A DNA stretch of 35,206 nt from a virus. How positions within the stretch are numbered: position 1 is the first letter of the stretch; each line of letters begins with the position of its first letter. A model generated the notes under the pieces. The model did no database searches. It saw only the letters and a list, made by a program, of their open reading frames with translations, and was not told where the DNA came from. This document shows positions 26,933 through 35,067 of this stretch, one piece after another. Made by a program: the position numbers and the translations under genes. The stretch is taken from positions 1 through 35,206 of IMG/VR virus record IMGVR_UViG_3300010158_000187; one strand, 5' to 3'.

Positions 26933-26956
26933 TACGTATAGAATCACGGAAAAACA

Positions 26957-29900
26957 ATGGCAGACGTAACAGGTCAAATAATAGGCGATCCACAGAGTAA
27001 CACCAAAGATGTTCGGCTGAACAACGCAGCCACGGAGGCCACATTAAAAGCACTACTGAATACTGCTAATATAGATTCAGCAGTATTAAGAGAAATTGCT
27101 GCTAACGCAGGTGTTGACCGAGATATTTTAGCCGGTTTGGAGGCTGCTGCTGTTGCAAGTTCTGCCGGCCTCCAACAGGTTACAGTATCTACGCAGCAAT
27201 TAACTGTTTCTCAAAATAATCTAAAAGAGCATAATCGACTTGTAGATACATCATTTGCTGGATTAATTGACAGTACCCGACTATTAGCATCGGGTAATGC
27301 AACTGTAAGTGGTGTATTGGACGCATTTAAACTCTTGCCAGGGCCGTTGGGACTTGTGGCACAAGGATTTTCCGCACTAGCAGCATTCCAAGAAACCAAT
27401 ATGAAGACATATCAAACTATGTCAAGTGCTGGTGCTAACTTTGGTGGCAGTCTAACAGACATGCGATTAGCGGCACAGGGCACTTTTGTGGATTTACAAA
27501 CATTTGGAAATCTAGTTAAAAACAACAGTCAAGTTTTAGGCAGAATGGGCGGTACTGTTGATGATGGTGCTAGAGCATTTGCTGCTATGAGCAATAGTTT
27601 ATTAACTAGTCAAGCAGGTGAAAATCTGTTAGCACTGGGATATACTACCGAAGATGTTAATCAGGGTATGTTAAGTTATATAGCAACAACGGGTGGCCGC
27701 TCAAAAGAAGAAATGAAAAATACTCAGTCTATTACTGCAGCCACGTCTGAGTATCTAACAGAGTTGGATAAGTTAACACAATTTAGTGGTATTAGTAGAA
27801 AACAACAAGAAGAAGAACAAAAGAAAGCTGCTCTTAATGGTGCTTATCAACGAGCATTAGCTAACATGACAGAAGATCAAAAAGCTAGAGCGGAAATTGC
27901 TAGAACAGCAGCTGCAAATTCTGGAGTAGTAGGAGCTGCAGACGCATTAATGGCCAACGTGGCTGGTTTTCCTCCTATTACTAAAGAAGCACAACAATTT
28001 GCTGGCATGCTACCCTACGCCTATAATGGTATAGAAACGTTAGGAAATTCTGTTCGTGATGTACATGGCACAATGGCAGATACTGAAAAAGGTATTGGTG
28101 TATTCAATGAAGGAGTATATAGATCTGCAAAAGGTGCTGAAACTGCATTTAGTGCTGTGGCCATGGGTGGCAATCAGGTTGCTAATAGTGCTCTTTTAGC
28201 CGGTATTCAATTAGAAAAAAGTGGTAATAATACAGCAGAAGGAACTGCTAAGAATCTTGCCAAGGCAACAGATAATCAAAAAACTCAACAAGCAAGTCAA
28301 GCAGCCACAATGGCCAAAGCAGAAATTCAACTTAAAGAATTTGGCCTGGCTATCATGAAATTGATATCTCCAATCATAAGTGTTCTAACTCCTGTGTTGA
28401 CATACCTAGGTCCGTTGTTTATAGGATTAAGTGTCGCAGTAATGGGATATAAAGCATGGTTACTAGCTCTTGAAACTTTTGAAAGAGCCAAAGTAGCAAG
28501 AGACCTGGCTAGAGAATCAGGCGGCGGTGCTCTTACCGCTGCTAGAAACTTTGTTAATTTAGGAGGAAGTCCTGCTGCCTCGGTAGTACCGGGTGCTGCT
28601 GCTGCACCACCCGGCGGCGGTATATTGGGCGGAGTGCTGGGCAGCTTGGCCGAAGGTTTGAAAAAAATGGGTAATCCTCAAGTGTTACTGGGTATTGTTG
28701 CTGTTGGATTGCTAGGCGGTGCCATGATGGTAGCAGGTAAAGCATTTAAAGAGTTTACCGGTGTTAACTGGGGAGATGTACTGATAGGGTCTGTGGTATT
28801 GACAGCACTGTCAATTGGCGCAGCAGCATTGGTTGAGATCGCTCCTTTCATAGGCATAACTGCTGTAGCCATAGGATTGCTTGGTGGTGCTATATGGTTA
28901 CTGGCCAAGGGACTCAAAGAGTTTCCAACTTTTGCCATACCCGGTATGTCGGAAGCATTTGAAGGATTTGGAAAAATAGTCGGAACCGTATTTGGGTTTG
29001 TAGGCGATGTAGTATCAGGCTTGATAGATACTGTTAAAAAAGTATTTGGAACTGTATGGGATATCATATCATGGCCTTTTAAAATGATAGGTAATTTAAT
29101 ATCGGGTACTGTTGATGTTGTGACCAGTATACTAGGAGGACTAGTAAACATTGTCACAGGTATATTTGGTACCATGTGGAATATCGTATCATGGCCTTTC
29201 AAGCAGTTAGGTAATTTAATATCAGGCACTGTTGATGTTGTGACCAGTATACTAGGAGGAATGGTAGATATCATCACAGGTATATTTGGTCTAGTGTGGA
29301 ATATCGTATCATGGCCTTTTAAACAACTGGGTAATCTAGTATCGGGTACAGTAAGTGTTATTGCTACTATTCTAGGAGGAATGGTAGATATAGTAACAGG
29401 ATTATTTGGTATCTTATGGAACGTGGTGTCGTGGCCTTTCAAGCAGTTAGGTAATTTAATATCGGGTACAGTAAGTGTTATTGCTACTATTCTAGGAGGA
29501 ATGGTAGATATCATCACAGGTATATTTGGTCTAGTGTGGAATATCGTATCATGGCCTTTTAAACAACTGGGTAATCTAGTATCGGGTACTATTAATATCG
29601 TAACAGGAATTTTAGGCGGAATCGTAGATGGTATTTCTGCTATATTTGGCACGGTATGGAATATAATATCATGGCCGTTTAAACAATTAGGTAATCTAAT
29701 ATCAGGTACTGGTGATTCTACAACTGGACTATTTGGCGGAATGCTAAACACGGTTACAAGTATATTTGGTGCTGTATGGAATATCATATCCTGGCCTTTC
29801 AAGCAGTTAGGTAATCTAGTATCGGGCACAGTCAATGTCGTGGCCAGTATACTAGGAGGGCTAGTAAACATTGTTACAGGCATATTTGGTACCATGTGGA

Positions 29901-31213
29901 ATATTATATCCTGGCCTTTCAAACAGATAGGCAATCTAGTATCATCGGCTGTAGATAGTATCACAGGTGTATTTGGCAGCATGGTAGATGGTATTACTGG
30001 CTTATTTGGCAAGATAGGAGATGCGATATCAGCACCATTTACTTCAATTGGTAATCTAGTATCGGGTGTAGCAGATGCTGTTGCCGGTATATTTGGTGGC
30101 ATGGTAGATGGTATATCCGGCGCATTTGGTTCAGTATGGACGGTGATATCAGCACCATTTACCATGATCGGGGATTTAGTATCATCGGTTGTGGATGGTA
30201 TCACTAGTGTATTTGGTGGCATGGTAGACATTATATCTGGAGCATTTGGTACAGTATGGGGTGCGATATCATCTCCGTTTACTATGGTTGGTGATTTAGT
30301 ATCATCGGTTGTAGATGGTATCACTGGAGTATTTGGTGGAATGGTGGACAGTATCTCAGGAATATTTGGTACAGTATGGGATATTATATCATCACCATTT
30401 ACCATGATTGGTGATTTAGTATCATCGGTTGTAGATGGTATTACTGGAGTATTTGGTGGAATGGTTGACATTATCTCAGGTGTATTTGGTATAGTATGGG
30501 ATGCGATATCAGCGCCATTTACCATGATTGGTGATTTAGTATCATCTGTGTTTGATGGTATTGCCGGAGTATTCAGCGGAATAGTAGACAGTATCTCCGG
30601 TGCGTTTGGTATAGTATGGGATATAATGTCAGCACCATTTAGAATGATTGGTGATTTGGTATCATCTGTGTTTGATGGCATATCGGCTGCTATATCATTT
30701 GTGGTAGATAAACTTACCAATATACTGGGCATGATTGGCGATGTTATTGGCGGAATAGCAGGATTTGTTGGAAGTTTATTTGGCGGAGGCGATGAAGCCA
30801 AAGAAGGATCCGGACCAGGGTCACCGGAATTTACTGAGGCAACTTCTACTCTATTAGAAGCTGCTAATAAACTTGGTTCAGTAAGTGACAAACTAGCAAC
30901 TGTTAATTTAGGCCCACGACAAGATGCTCTACCCGGATCAACGGCATTTGATAGTATATTTAAAATGGCCCTAACAGCATCTTCAGTCAAGAAAGAAACA
31001 GCAGATTTGCCTCCTCTGTCAGAAGGGGCTAAAAAATTATCTGCTGGCCTGTTCGGCGATAAAGGACCTAGCCTGGAAGAAAAAACACATACTGAGCTAG
31101 TTTCCTTAAATACTACGATGAAAGATCTATTGAGATATATCAAGGATACAGCAGACAATACCAAGAAAACTCACGAGGCTACTAAAAGTCTTAACGGTAA
31201 TGCATTCGCTTAA
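26957..31213 (+). CDS. Tail tape-measure protein (gp29 role) with 14 tandem 40-residue repeats
   Basis: 1418 residues against about 590 for T4 gp29. Residues 1-450 are Ala/Gln/Asn-rich and helical. Hydrophobic segments occur near 463-498 (IMKLISPIISVLTPVLTYLG), 576-595 and 610-650. Residues 696-1255 are fourteen copies of a 40-residue unit of the form (I/V/A)FG-x-x-W-(N/D)-x-(I/V)-S-W/A/S-PF-x-x-(I/L)-G-(N/D)-L-(V/I)-S followed by a GGMVD(I/G)I(T/S)G end. The C-terminus is a helical tail. Size, hydrophobic segments, repeats and the neighbouring chaperone pair point to the tape measure, which sets tail length and is ejected into the host envelope. Identification is by architecture, not by clear homology to gp29. 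The antisense strand is open for 828 codons here as a by-product of the repeats. Confidence 0.85.
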   Translation: MADVTGQIIGDPQSNTKDVRLNNAATEATLKALLNTANIDSAVLREIAANAGVDRDILAGLEAAAVASSAGLQQVTVSTQQLTVSQNNLKEHNRLVDTSFAGLIDSTRLLASGNATVSGVLDAFKLLPGPLGLVAQGFSALAAFQETNMKTYQTMSSAGANFGGSLTDMRLAAQGTFVDLQTFGNLVKNNSQVLGRMGGTVDDGARAFAAMSNSLLTSQAGENLLALGYTTEDVNQGMLSYIATTGGRSKEEMKNTQSITAATSEYLTELDKLTQFSGISRKQQEEEQKKAALNGAYQRALANMTEDQKARAEIARTAAANSGVVGAADALMANVAGFPPITKEAQQFAGMLPYAYNGIETLGNSVRDVHGTMADTEKGIGVFNEGVYRSAKGAETAFSAVAMGGNQVANSALLAGIQLEKSGNNTAEGTAKNLAKATDNQKTQQASQAATMAKAEIQLKEFGLAIMKLISPIISVLTPVLTYLGPLFIGLSVAVMGYKAWLLALETFERAKVARDLARESGGGALTAARNFVNLGGSPAASVVPGAAAAPPGGGILGGVLGSLAEGLKKMGNPQVLLGIVAVGLLGGAMMVAGKAFKEFTGVNWGDVLIGSVVLTALSIGAAALVEIAPFIGITAVAIGLLGGAIWLLAKGLKEFPTFAIPGMSEAFEGFGKIVGTVFGFVGDVVSGLIDTVKKVFGTVWDIISWPFKMIGNLISGTVDVVTSILGGLVNIVTGIFGTMWNIVSWPFKQLGNLISGTVDVVTSILGGMVDIITGIFGLVWNIVSWPFKQLGNLVSGTVSVIATILGGMVDIVTGLFGILWNVVSWPFKQLGNLISGTVSVIATILGGMVDIITGIFGLVWNIVSWPFKQLGNLVSGTINIVTGILGGIVDGISAIFGTVWNIISWPFKQLGNLISGTGDSTTGLFGGMLNTVTSIFGAVWNIISWPFKQLGNLVSGTVNVVASILGGLVNIVTGIFGTMWNIISWPFKQIGNLVSSAVDSITGVFGSMVDGITGLFGKIGDAISAPFTSIGNLVSGVADAVAGIFGGMVDGISGAFGSVWTVISAPFTMIGDLVSSVVDGITSVFGGMVDIISGAFGTVWGAISSPFTMVGDLVSSVVDGITGVFGGMVDSISGIFGTVWDIISSPFTMIGDLVSSVVDGITGVFGGMVDIISGVFGIVWDAISAPFTMIGDLVSSVFDGIAGVFSGIVDSISGAFGIVWDIMSAPFRMIGDLVSSVFDGISAAISFVVDKLTNILGMIGDVIGGIAGFVGSLFGGGDEAKEGSGPGSPEFTEATSTLLEAANKLGSVSDKLATVNLGPRQDALPGSTAFDSIFKMALTASSVKKETADLPPLSEGAKKLSAGLFGDKGPSLEEKTHTELVSLNTTMKDLLRYIKDTADNTKKTHEATKSLNGNAFA
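29042..30721 (+). repeat. 14 x 120-base tandem repeat array in the tape-measure gene
   Basis: The unit is exactly 120 bases (40 codons) with no indels across 1680 bases. Units 1-8 carry the form W-(N/D)-x-(I/V)-S-W-P-F-K; units 9-14 change to S-(A/S)-P-F-T or R and (G)DLVSS, so there are two sub-families. The stretches at 29252-29349 and 29492-29589 are identical over 98 bases, and 29341-29390 repeats at 29461-29510. Confidence 0.95.
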
Positions 31214-31228
31214 TTAGGAAATGCACAA

Positions 31229-31264
31229 ATGAATAATAAACAACACAGTAACGGAGAAATATAA
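31229..31264 (+). other. Possible 11-residue leader peptide upstream of gp20
   Basis: ATG AAT AAT AAA CAA CAC AGT AAC GGA GAA ATA TAA lies in the 52-base gap before the portal gene. AGGAA sits 8 bases before it, and its stop is one base from the portal ATG. It could couple translation to the portal; it may equally be chance. Confidence 0.25.
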
Positions 31265-31265
31265 T

Positions 31266-33002
31266 ATGGCCGGATGGAAAAAATATTTCACTCCTGTTAA
31301 TACATCGGGTAAATTAAGTCCGGTGAGCGGAAGCATGATGTCCGGGTTGGGCAACAATCCTAGTAGAACAAACTACAGCAGTTATCTACCAGATGTCTAT
31401 GCCGGTCACCCAAATCGGTTAGAGCGCTATGGACAATACGATACCATGGATAGCGACAGCGAAGTCAATGCTGCGTTTGATATATTGGCAGAATTCTGTA
31501 CTCAACTAAACGATGAAAACGGAACTCCTTTTACAATCAAATTCAAAGAACAAGCCAATGGTACTGAAATAAAGATCATCAAAAAATATCTACAGCAGTG
31601 GTGTAAGGCAAATAAATTTCCAGTACGGATTTTTAAAATTGTCCGAAATGCTTTCAAATACGGCGACAGTTTCTTTGTGCGTGATCCAGAAACACAAAAA
31701 TGGTTATATGTAGACCCTGCCAAAGTTGACAAGATCATTGTGAATGAAAGCGAAGGCAAGAAGCCTGAGCAATACATGATCCGTGACTTCAATCCCAATT
31801 TTGAAGCACTGGCCACAACTGCCATACAGCCCAGCAACCAGCAGGGCGGCGGTAGTCAATTTGGCGGCAGTTATGGCAGTGGACAAGGCGGTGCCGGCGG
31901 CAGTAGAGGAATGGTAGGTAGTTTTCCAACCAGTACCAACAGCAGCAGATTTGGACAGAATCAAAACCAATATGCTATCGATGCACGTCATGTGATTCAC
32001 ATCAGCATGAGCGAAGGATTAGATAATAACTTTCCGTTTGGCAACAGTTTGATGGAAGGTATCTTCAAGGTATTCAAACAAAAAGAATTACTAGAAGATG
32101 CTATCTTGATCTACCGTATACAACGTGCTCCGGAACGTCGTGTGTTCTATATAGATGTAGGTAACATGCCTAGTCACTTGGCCATGAGTTTTGTTGAGCG
32201 TGTAAAAAACGAAGTTAATCAGCGACGTATTCCTAGTACAACAGGTGGTGGTCAAAGTGTAGTAGATGCTGGATATAATCCTTTGAGTATCAATGAAGAT
32301 TACTTCTTTCCTCAGACAGCAGAAGGGCGAGGAAGTAAAGTAGAAATACTACAAGGCGGGCAAAATTTAGGAGAAATTGATGATCTTAAGTATTTTACCA
32401 ATAAGTTGTTTCGTGCTCTACGTATACCTAGTTCTTATCTACCTACCGGCTCTGACGACGGAGGAAGTAACTTCAATGATGGACGTGTTGGAACAGCATA
32501 CATACAAGAGTTAAGATTTAACAAGTATTGTGAACGCCTACAAAGTTTAATCAATGAGCCGTTTGATACAGAGTTCAAGATGTATCTACACAGCAACGGT
32601 ATCAATGTTGATAGCAACATATTTGATTTAAAATTCAATCCTCCGCAGAACTTTGCCAGTTATCGTCAAAGCGAAATGGATACTGCCCGGGTCAATACTT
32701 TTAATACCATGATGGCAATACCGTGGGTTAGTAAACGATTTGCCATGGAACGCTTCTTAGGGCTAACTAGGGAAGAAATAGCACAGAACGAAAGTCAGTG
32801 GAAAGAAGAAAACATCGATGATGAAGATACAGTTAATGCCAGTGGGGAATTACGCAGCGCAGGTATTACTGCTAATAACATGTCAGGAGACATCAGTTCA
32901 TTGAGCAGTCCTCCGCCGCCACCGGAAGGTGAAGCAGGTGCTGCTCCGGGTGCTGCTGCTCCAGAAGGTGCTGCTCCTGGTGCTCCGGCGCCAACAGCAT
33001 AA
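31266..33002 (+). CDS. 20: Portal vertex protein gp20
   Basis: 578 residues (T4 gp20 is 524). Family segments: YDTMDSDSEVNAAFDILAEF, FRIFKIVRNAFKYGDSFFV-like (residues 120-140), YRIQRAPERRVFYIDVGNMP, QGGQNLGEIDDLKYFTNKLF and RALRIPSSYLP. It forms the twelve-fold ring for DNA packaging and neck attachment. A Gly/Ser/Gln-rich insertion (about 189-217) and a Pro/Ala/Gly-rich tail (about 550-578) are extra to the fold and probably flexible. GGAG ribosome binding site precedes the ATG. Head of the late head-gene block gp20 - small protein - gp67-like - gp21 - gp22. Confidence 0.96.
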   Translation: MAGWKKYFTPVNTSGKLSPVSGSMMSGLGNNPSRTNYSSYLPDVYAGHPNRLERYGQYDTMDSDSEVNAAFDILAEFCTQLNDENGTPFTIKFKEQANGTEIKIIKKYLQQWCKANKFPVRIFKIVRNAFKYGDSFFVRDPETQKWLYVDPAKVDKIIVNESEGKKPEQYMIRDFNPNFEALATTAIQPSNQQGGGSQFGGSYGSGQGGAGGSRGMVGSFPTSTNSSRFGQNQNQYAIDARHVIHISMSEGLDNNFPFGNSLMEGIFKVFKQKELLEDAILIYRIQRAPERRVFYIDVGNMPSHLAMSFVERVKNEVNQRRIPSTTGGGQSVVDAGYNPLSINEDYFFPQTAEGRGSKVEILQGGQNLGEIDDLKYFTNKLFRALRIPSSYLPTGSDDGGSNFNDGRVGTAYIQELRFNKYCERLQSLINEPFDTEFKMYLHSNGINVDSNIFDLKFNPPQNFASYRQSEMDTARVNTFNTMMAIPWVSKRFAMERFLGLTREEIAQNESQWKEENIDDEDTVNASGELRSAGITANNMSGDISSLSSPPPPPEGEAGAAPGAAAPEGAAPGAPAPTA

Positions 33003-33005
33003 ATA
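32998..33005 (+). promoter_or_regulatory. Candidate late promoter CATAAATA
   Basis: NATAAATA match overlapping the portal stop codon, ending 7 bases before the next ATG. If used it would give an almost leaderless transcript of the small head-cluster gene. Confidence 0.35.
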
Positions 33006-33012
33006 TAATATT

Positions 33013-33258
33013 ATGTTGTTAAAAGAATTCATTTATTTTGATCGTGATCACGCAGATCTTCAGGATGACAATAGGTATCTCAGTAAAAATGATACTGGCA
33101 TATTAAAGAAAACTGACCTGCGTAAAACTCGATTAACACTAGGAATGATCAACAATATACGTCGTGCTGCCGAATCGCACGATAAAGAAAAACAGAAAGA
33201 GTTAGTGTTAATTAAGAAAATGTATGCTGCTCCGCCACCGGACGCAGCAGTTGCATAA
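33013..33258 (+). CDS. Small conserved head-cluster protein (between gp20 and the prohead core gene)
   Basis: 81 residues. The frame stays open further upstream, but the upstream codons lie inside the portal gene, so MLLKEFIYFDRD is the sensible start. The core DLRKTRLTLGMINNIRRAAE and the end KKMYAAPP resemble a short protein found after the portal in other aquatic T4-like phages (from memory). Its place corresponds to T4 gp67/gp68, but the sequence is basic and not like acidic T4 gp67. Possibly a minor core protein; function not assigned. No good ribosome binding site, so coupling to gp20 or leaderless translation is likely. Confidence 0.75.
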   Translation: MLLKEFIYFDRDHADLQDDNRYLSKNDTGILKKTDLRKTRLTLGMINNIRRAAESHDKEKQKELVLIKKMYAAPPPDAAVA

Positions 33259-33280
33259 ACTGATAGTTTAACTTTTTTTT
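33256..33280 (+). terminator. Weak intrinsic terminator after the small head-cluster gene
   Basis: TAAACT-GAT-AGTTTA stem (6 bp, includes the stop codon) followed by AC and eight Ts. The stem is AT-rich, so termination is likely partial. The next 150 bases up to the core gene hold GACAGAAA/GTCAGAAA repeats, a TGACA/TGTCA pair, a CTAAATA box (33289-33295) that is a weak late-promoter candidate, and AGGAG before the next ATG. Confidence 0.45.
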
Positions 33281-33432
33281 GACAGAAACTAAATATTTTT
33301 GTCAGAAACAGATTAAAAATTATCATCATTTTGGTCAAAACGGCTCGTTTTAGGCCTATTTCATATCGGTATTACACGAAGGTTGTAAATACAACACAGC
33401 CTTGCCGCAACTAATTTTAGGAGAAATACGCA

Positions 33433-34407
33433 ATGTCTACCAAATTTGAACAATTGTTAGATCTACTAGTTAACGAAGAAATGGATAAAGCCAATGAACT
33501 TTTCCACGAAATCGTTGTAGAACAATCTAGAAGCATTTACGAAAACCTCATCGATGAGGAAGAAGAAGAAGAAATGGACGAAGCTTCGGAAGAAGATGAT
33601 GAATCCATGGACGAAGCCGAAGAAGAAGATGATGAGTCTGTTGAAGAAAACATGGACCTAGAAGATTCTTACATGATGGATGGCGACGAAGAAAAAGATA
33701 CCATGGGCGGTGACCCAGCCGACGACCTAGGCAGTGACGTTGGAATGGGCGACATGGGCGATGATGAAGAAGGTGGTGAAGGTGACGAAGATTCCGCAAT
33801 CATGGACATCAAGAACGCTATCGAAGAACTTGAAGCAGCATTTGCTGAACTAGAAATGGCCCACGGTGGTGAAGAATCACATGGTGGCTTTGGCAGCGAC
33901 GAAGAAGAGCCGGGAATGGGCGACGAAGACGAAGGCATGATGATGGGTATGCATGAAGGCCGTCGCATGACACGTGAATACGTTGAGAAAGTTGGTAACG
34001 ACTGGGAAAAGAACAGCCAAAAAACCGACGGTGACTATGCCGGTGCCGGTTCGGGTGAAACACAAAGCAAGCCAGTAGCTGGCAAAAGTCCAGTAAGTTC
34101 TGGTAAAGGTAAGCCTACAACAGGTGCTACCGCTGGCAATATTGCTAGAGGAGACACAGGCGAAGGTAACAACACAGGTACAAGCCCAACAGGTAAAACT
34201 GGTGGTTTAGTCAAGAACGCACAAGCTATGAAAACTGGTAACGGAAATGTTCCTGGTGGAAAAATGGGCGTTAAGAATCTAAGCAAAGTTGGTTCTGGAT
34301 ATCCAGGTAACAACAAGACTCCAGGTCCAGTAGGTTCTGGCACAGGCGACAAAGCTGGTCAAACCAGTGTTGGCGCTGTTAAGCAATTCTTAAAGCCAGC
34401 TAATTAA
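33433..34407 (+). CDS. Acidic prohead core protein, gp67-like N-terminus with long tail
   Basis: 324 residues; T4 gp67 is 80. The N-terminal helix (FEQLLDLLVNEEMDKANELF, then HEIVVEQSRSIYENLIDEE) followed by an extreme Glu/Asp run is the gp67 design. Residues about 40-175 are highly acidic with many Met and Gly. Residues about 180-324 switch to a Gly/Thr/Lys/Asn/Ser-rich, basic low-complexity region ending in SVGAVKQFLKPAN. The charge therefore flips along the chain. gp67 is a prohead core component needed for head shape and cut by gp21. It lies directly before gp21, as core genes do in T4. The long basic tail has no T4 counterpart. Good AGGAG site. Confidence 0.75.
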   Translation: MSTKFEQLLDLLVNEEMDKANELFHEIVVEQSRSIYENLIDEEEEEEMDEASEEDDESMDEAEEEDDESVEENMDLEDSYMMDGDEEKDTMGGDPADDLGSDVGMGDMGDDEEGGEGDEDSAIMDIKNAIEELEAAFAELEMAHGGEESHGGFGSDEEEPGMGDEDEGMMMGMHEGRRMTREYVEKVGNDWEKNSQKTDGDYAGAGSGETQSKPVAGKSPVSSGKGKPTTGATAGNIARGDTGEGNNTGTSPTGKTGGLVKNAQAMKTGNGNVPGGKMGVKNLSKVGSGYPGNNKTPGPVGSGTGDKAGQTSVGAVKQFLKPAN

Positions 34408-34420
34408 TTAGAGCAACTAG

Positions 34421-35050
34421 ATGAAACTAGCCTATCTAAGAGAACACCTGAGTTTTGATCAATCCGGCATCGTAATGGAGTCGGATGACAAAGATGGTAA
34501 AAGCCTTCACTTGAAAGGCATTGCCATCCAAGGTGGTATTCGCAACGCTAATCAACGAGTCTATCCTGTAGATGAAATTGAACGTGCTGTGAAAACACTA
34601 AACGAGCAATTACAAAACGGTTACAGTGTGTTAGGCGAAGTAGATCATCCAGATGATTTAAAAGTAAATTTAGACCGTGTATCCCATATGATCACTCAGA
34701 TGTGGATGGAAGGTCCTAATGGTTATGGAAAGATGAAAATCCTTCCAACACCGATGGGAAACCTAGTTCGTACAATGCTTGAAAGCGGAGTAAAACTTGG
34801 CGTTAGCAGTCGTGGTAGCGGAAACGTTAACGACATGAATGGCCATGTATCTGATTTTGAGATTATTACTGTGGACGTGGTAGCTCAACCGAGCGCTCCT
34901 GGTGCTTATCCTACTCCAGTCTACGAACATTTAATGAATGCTCGTGGAGGAATGAGGGCATTCACAGTAGCACAAGAAGTAAAAGAAGATCCAAAGGCCC
35001 AGAAGTATCTTCAAGAGAGTCTCTTGAATATTATTAAAGGTCTAAAATAA
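34421..35050 (+). CDS. 21: Prohead core protease gp21
   Basis: 209 residues, T4-like length. IAIQGGIRNANQRVYP (34-49), GEVDHPDD with the catalytic His at 76, and LGVSSRGSG (126-134) with the catalytic Ser at 129 or 130 are the conserved motifs of the phage prohead protease (U9/S80-type) fold. VAQPSAPGAYP is also a family segment. It cuts scaffold, core and capsid-targeted proteins at (L/I)-x-E sites during head maturation. Located between the core protein and scaffold as in T4. Confidence 0.96.
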   Translation: MKLAYLREHLSFDQSGIVMESDDKDGKSLHLKGIAIQGGIRNANQRVYPVDEIERAVKTLNEQLQNGYSVLGEVDHPDDLKVNLDRVSHMITQMWMEGPNGYGKMKILPTPMGNLVRTMLESGVKLGVSSRGSGNVNDMNGHVSDFEIITVDVVAQPSAPGAYPTPVYEHLMNARGGMRAFTVAQEVKEDPKAQKYLQESLLNIIKGLK

Positions 35051-35067
35051 AGCCCAAGGAGAAAAAG

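Noticed and set aside
28678-31164. An 828-codon open frame antisense to the tape measure, rich in Pro, Ser, Thr and Ile
   Set aside because: It lies wholly opposite a well-supported gene; its 40-residue periodicity is only the complement of the repeat array, and no ribosome binding site or family feature is seen.
33548-34352. Several antisense frames opposite the acidic core gene
   Set aside because: They arise from the repeated GAA/GAT and GGT/ACA codons; Leu/His/Arg and Ser/Pro runs are the mirror of the acidic and Gly-rich parts.
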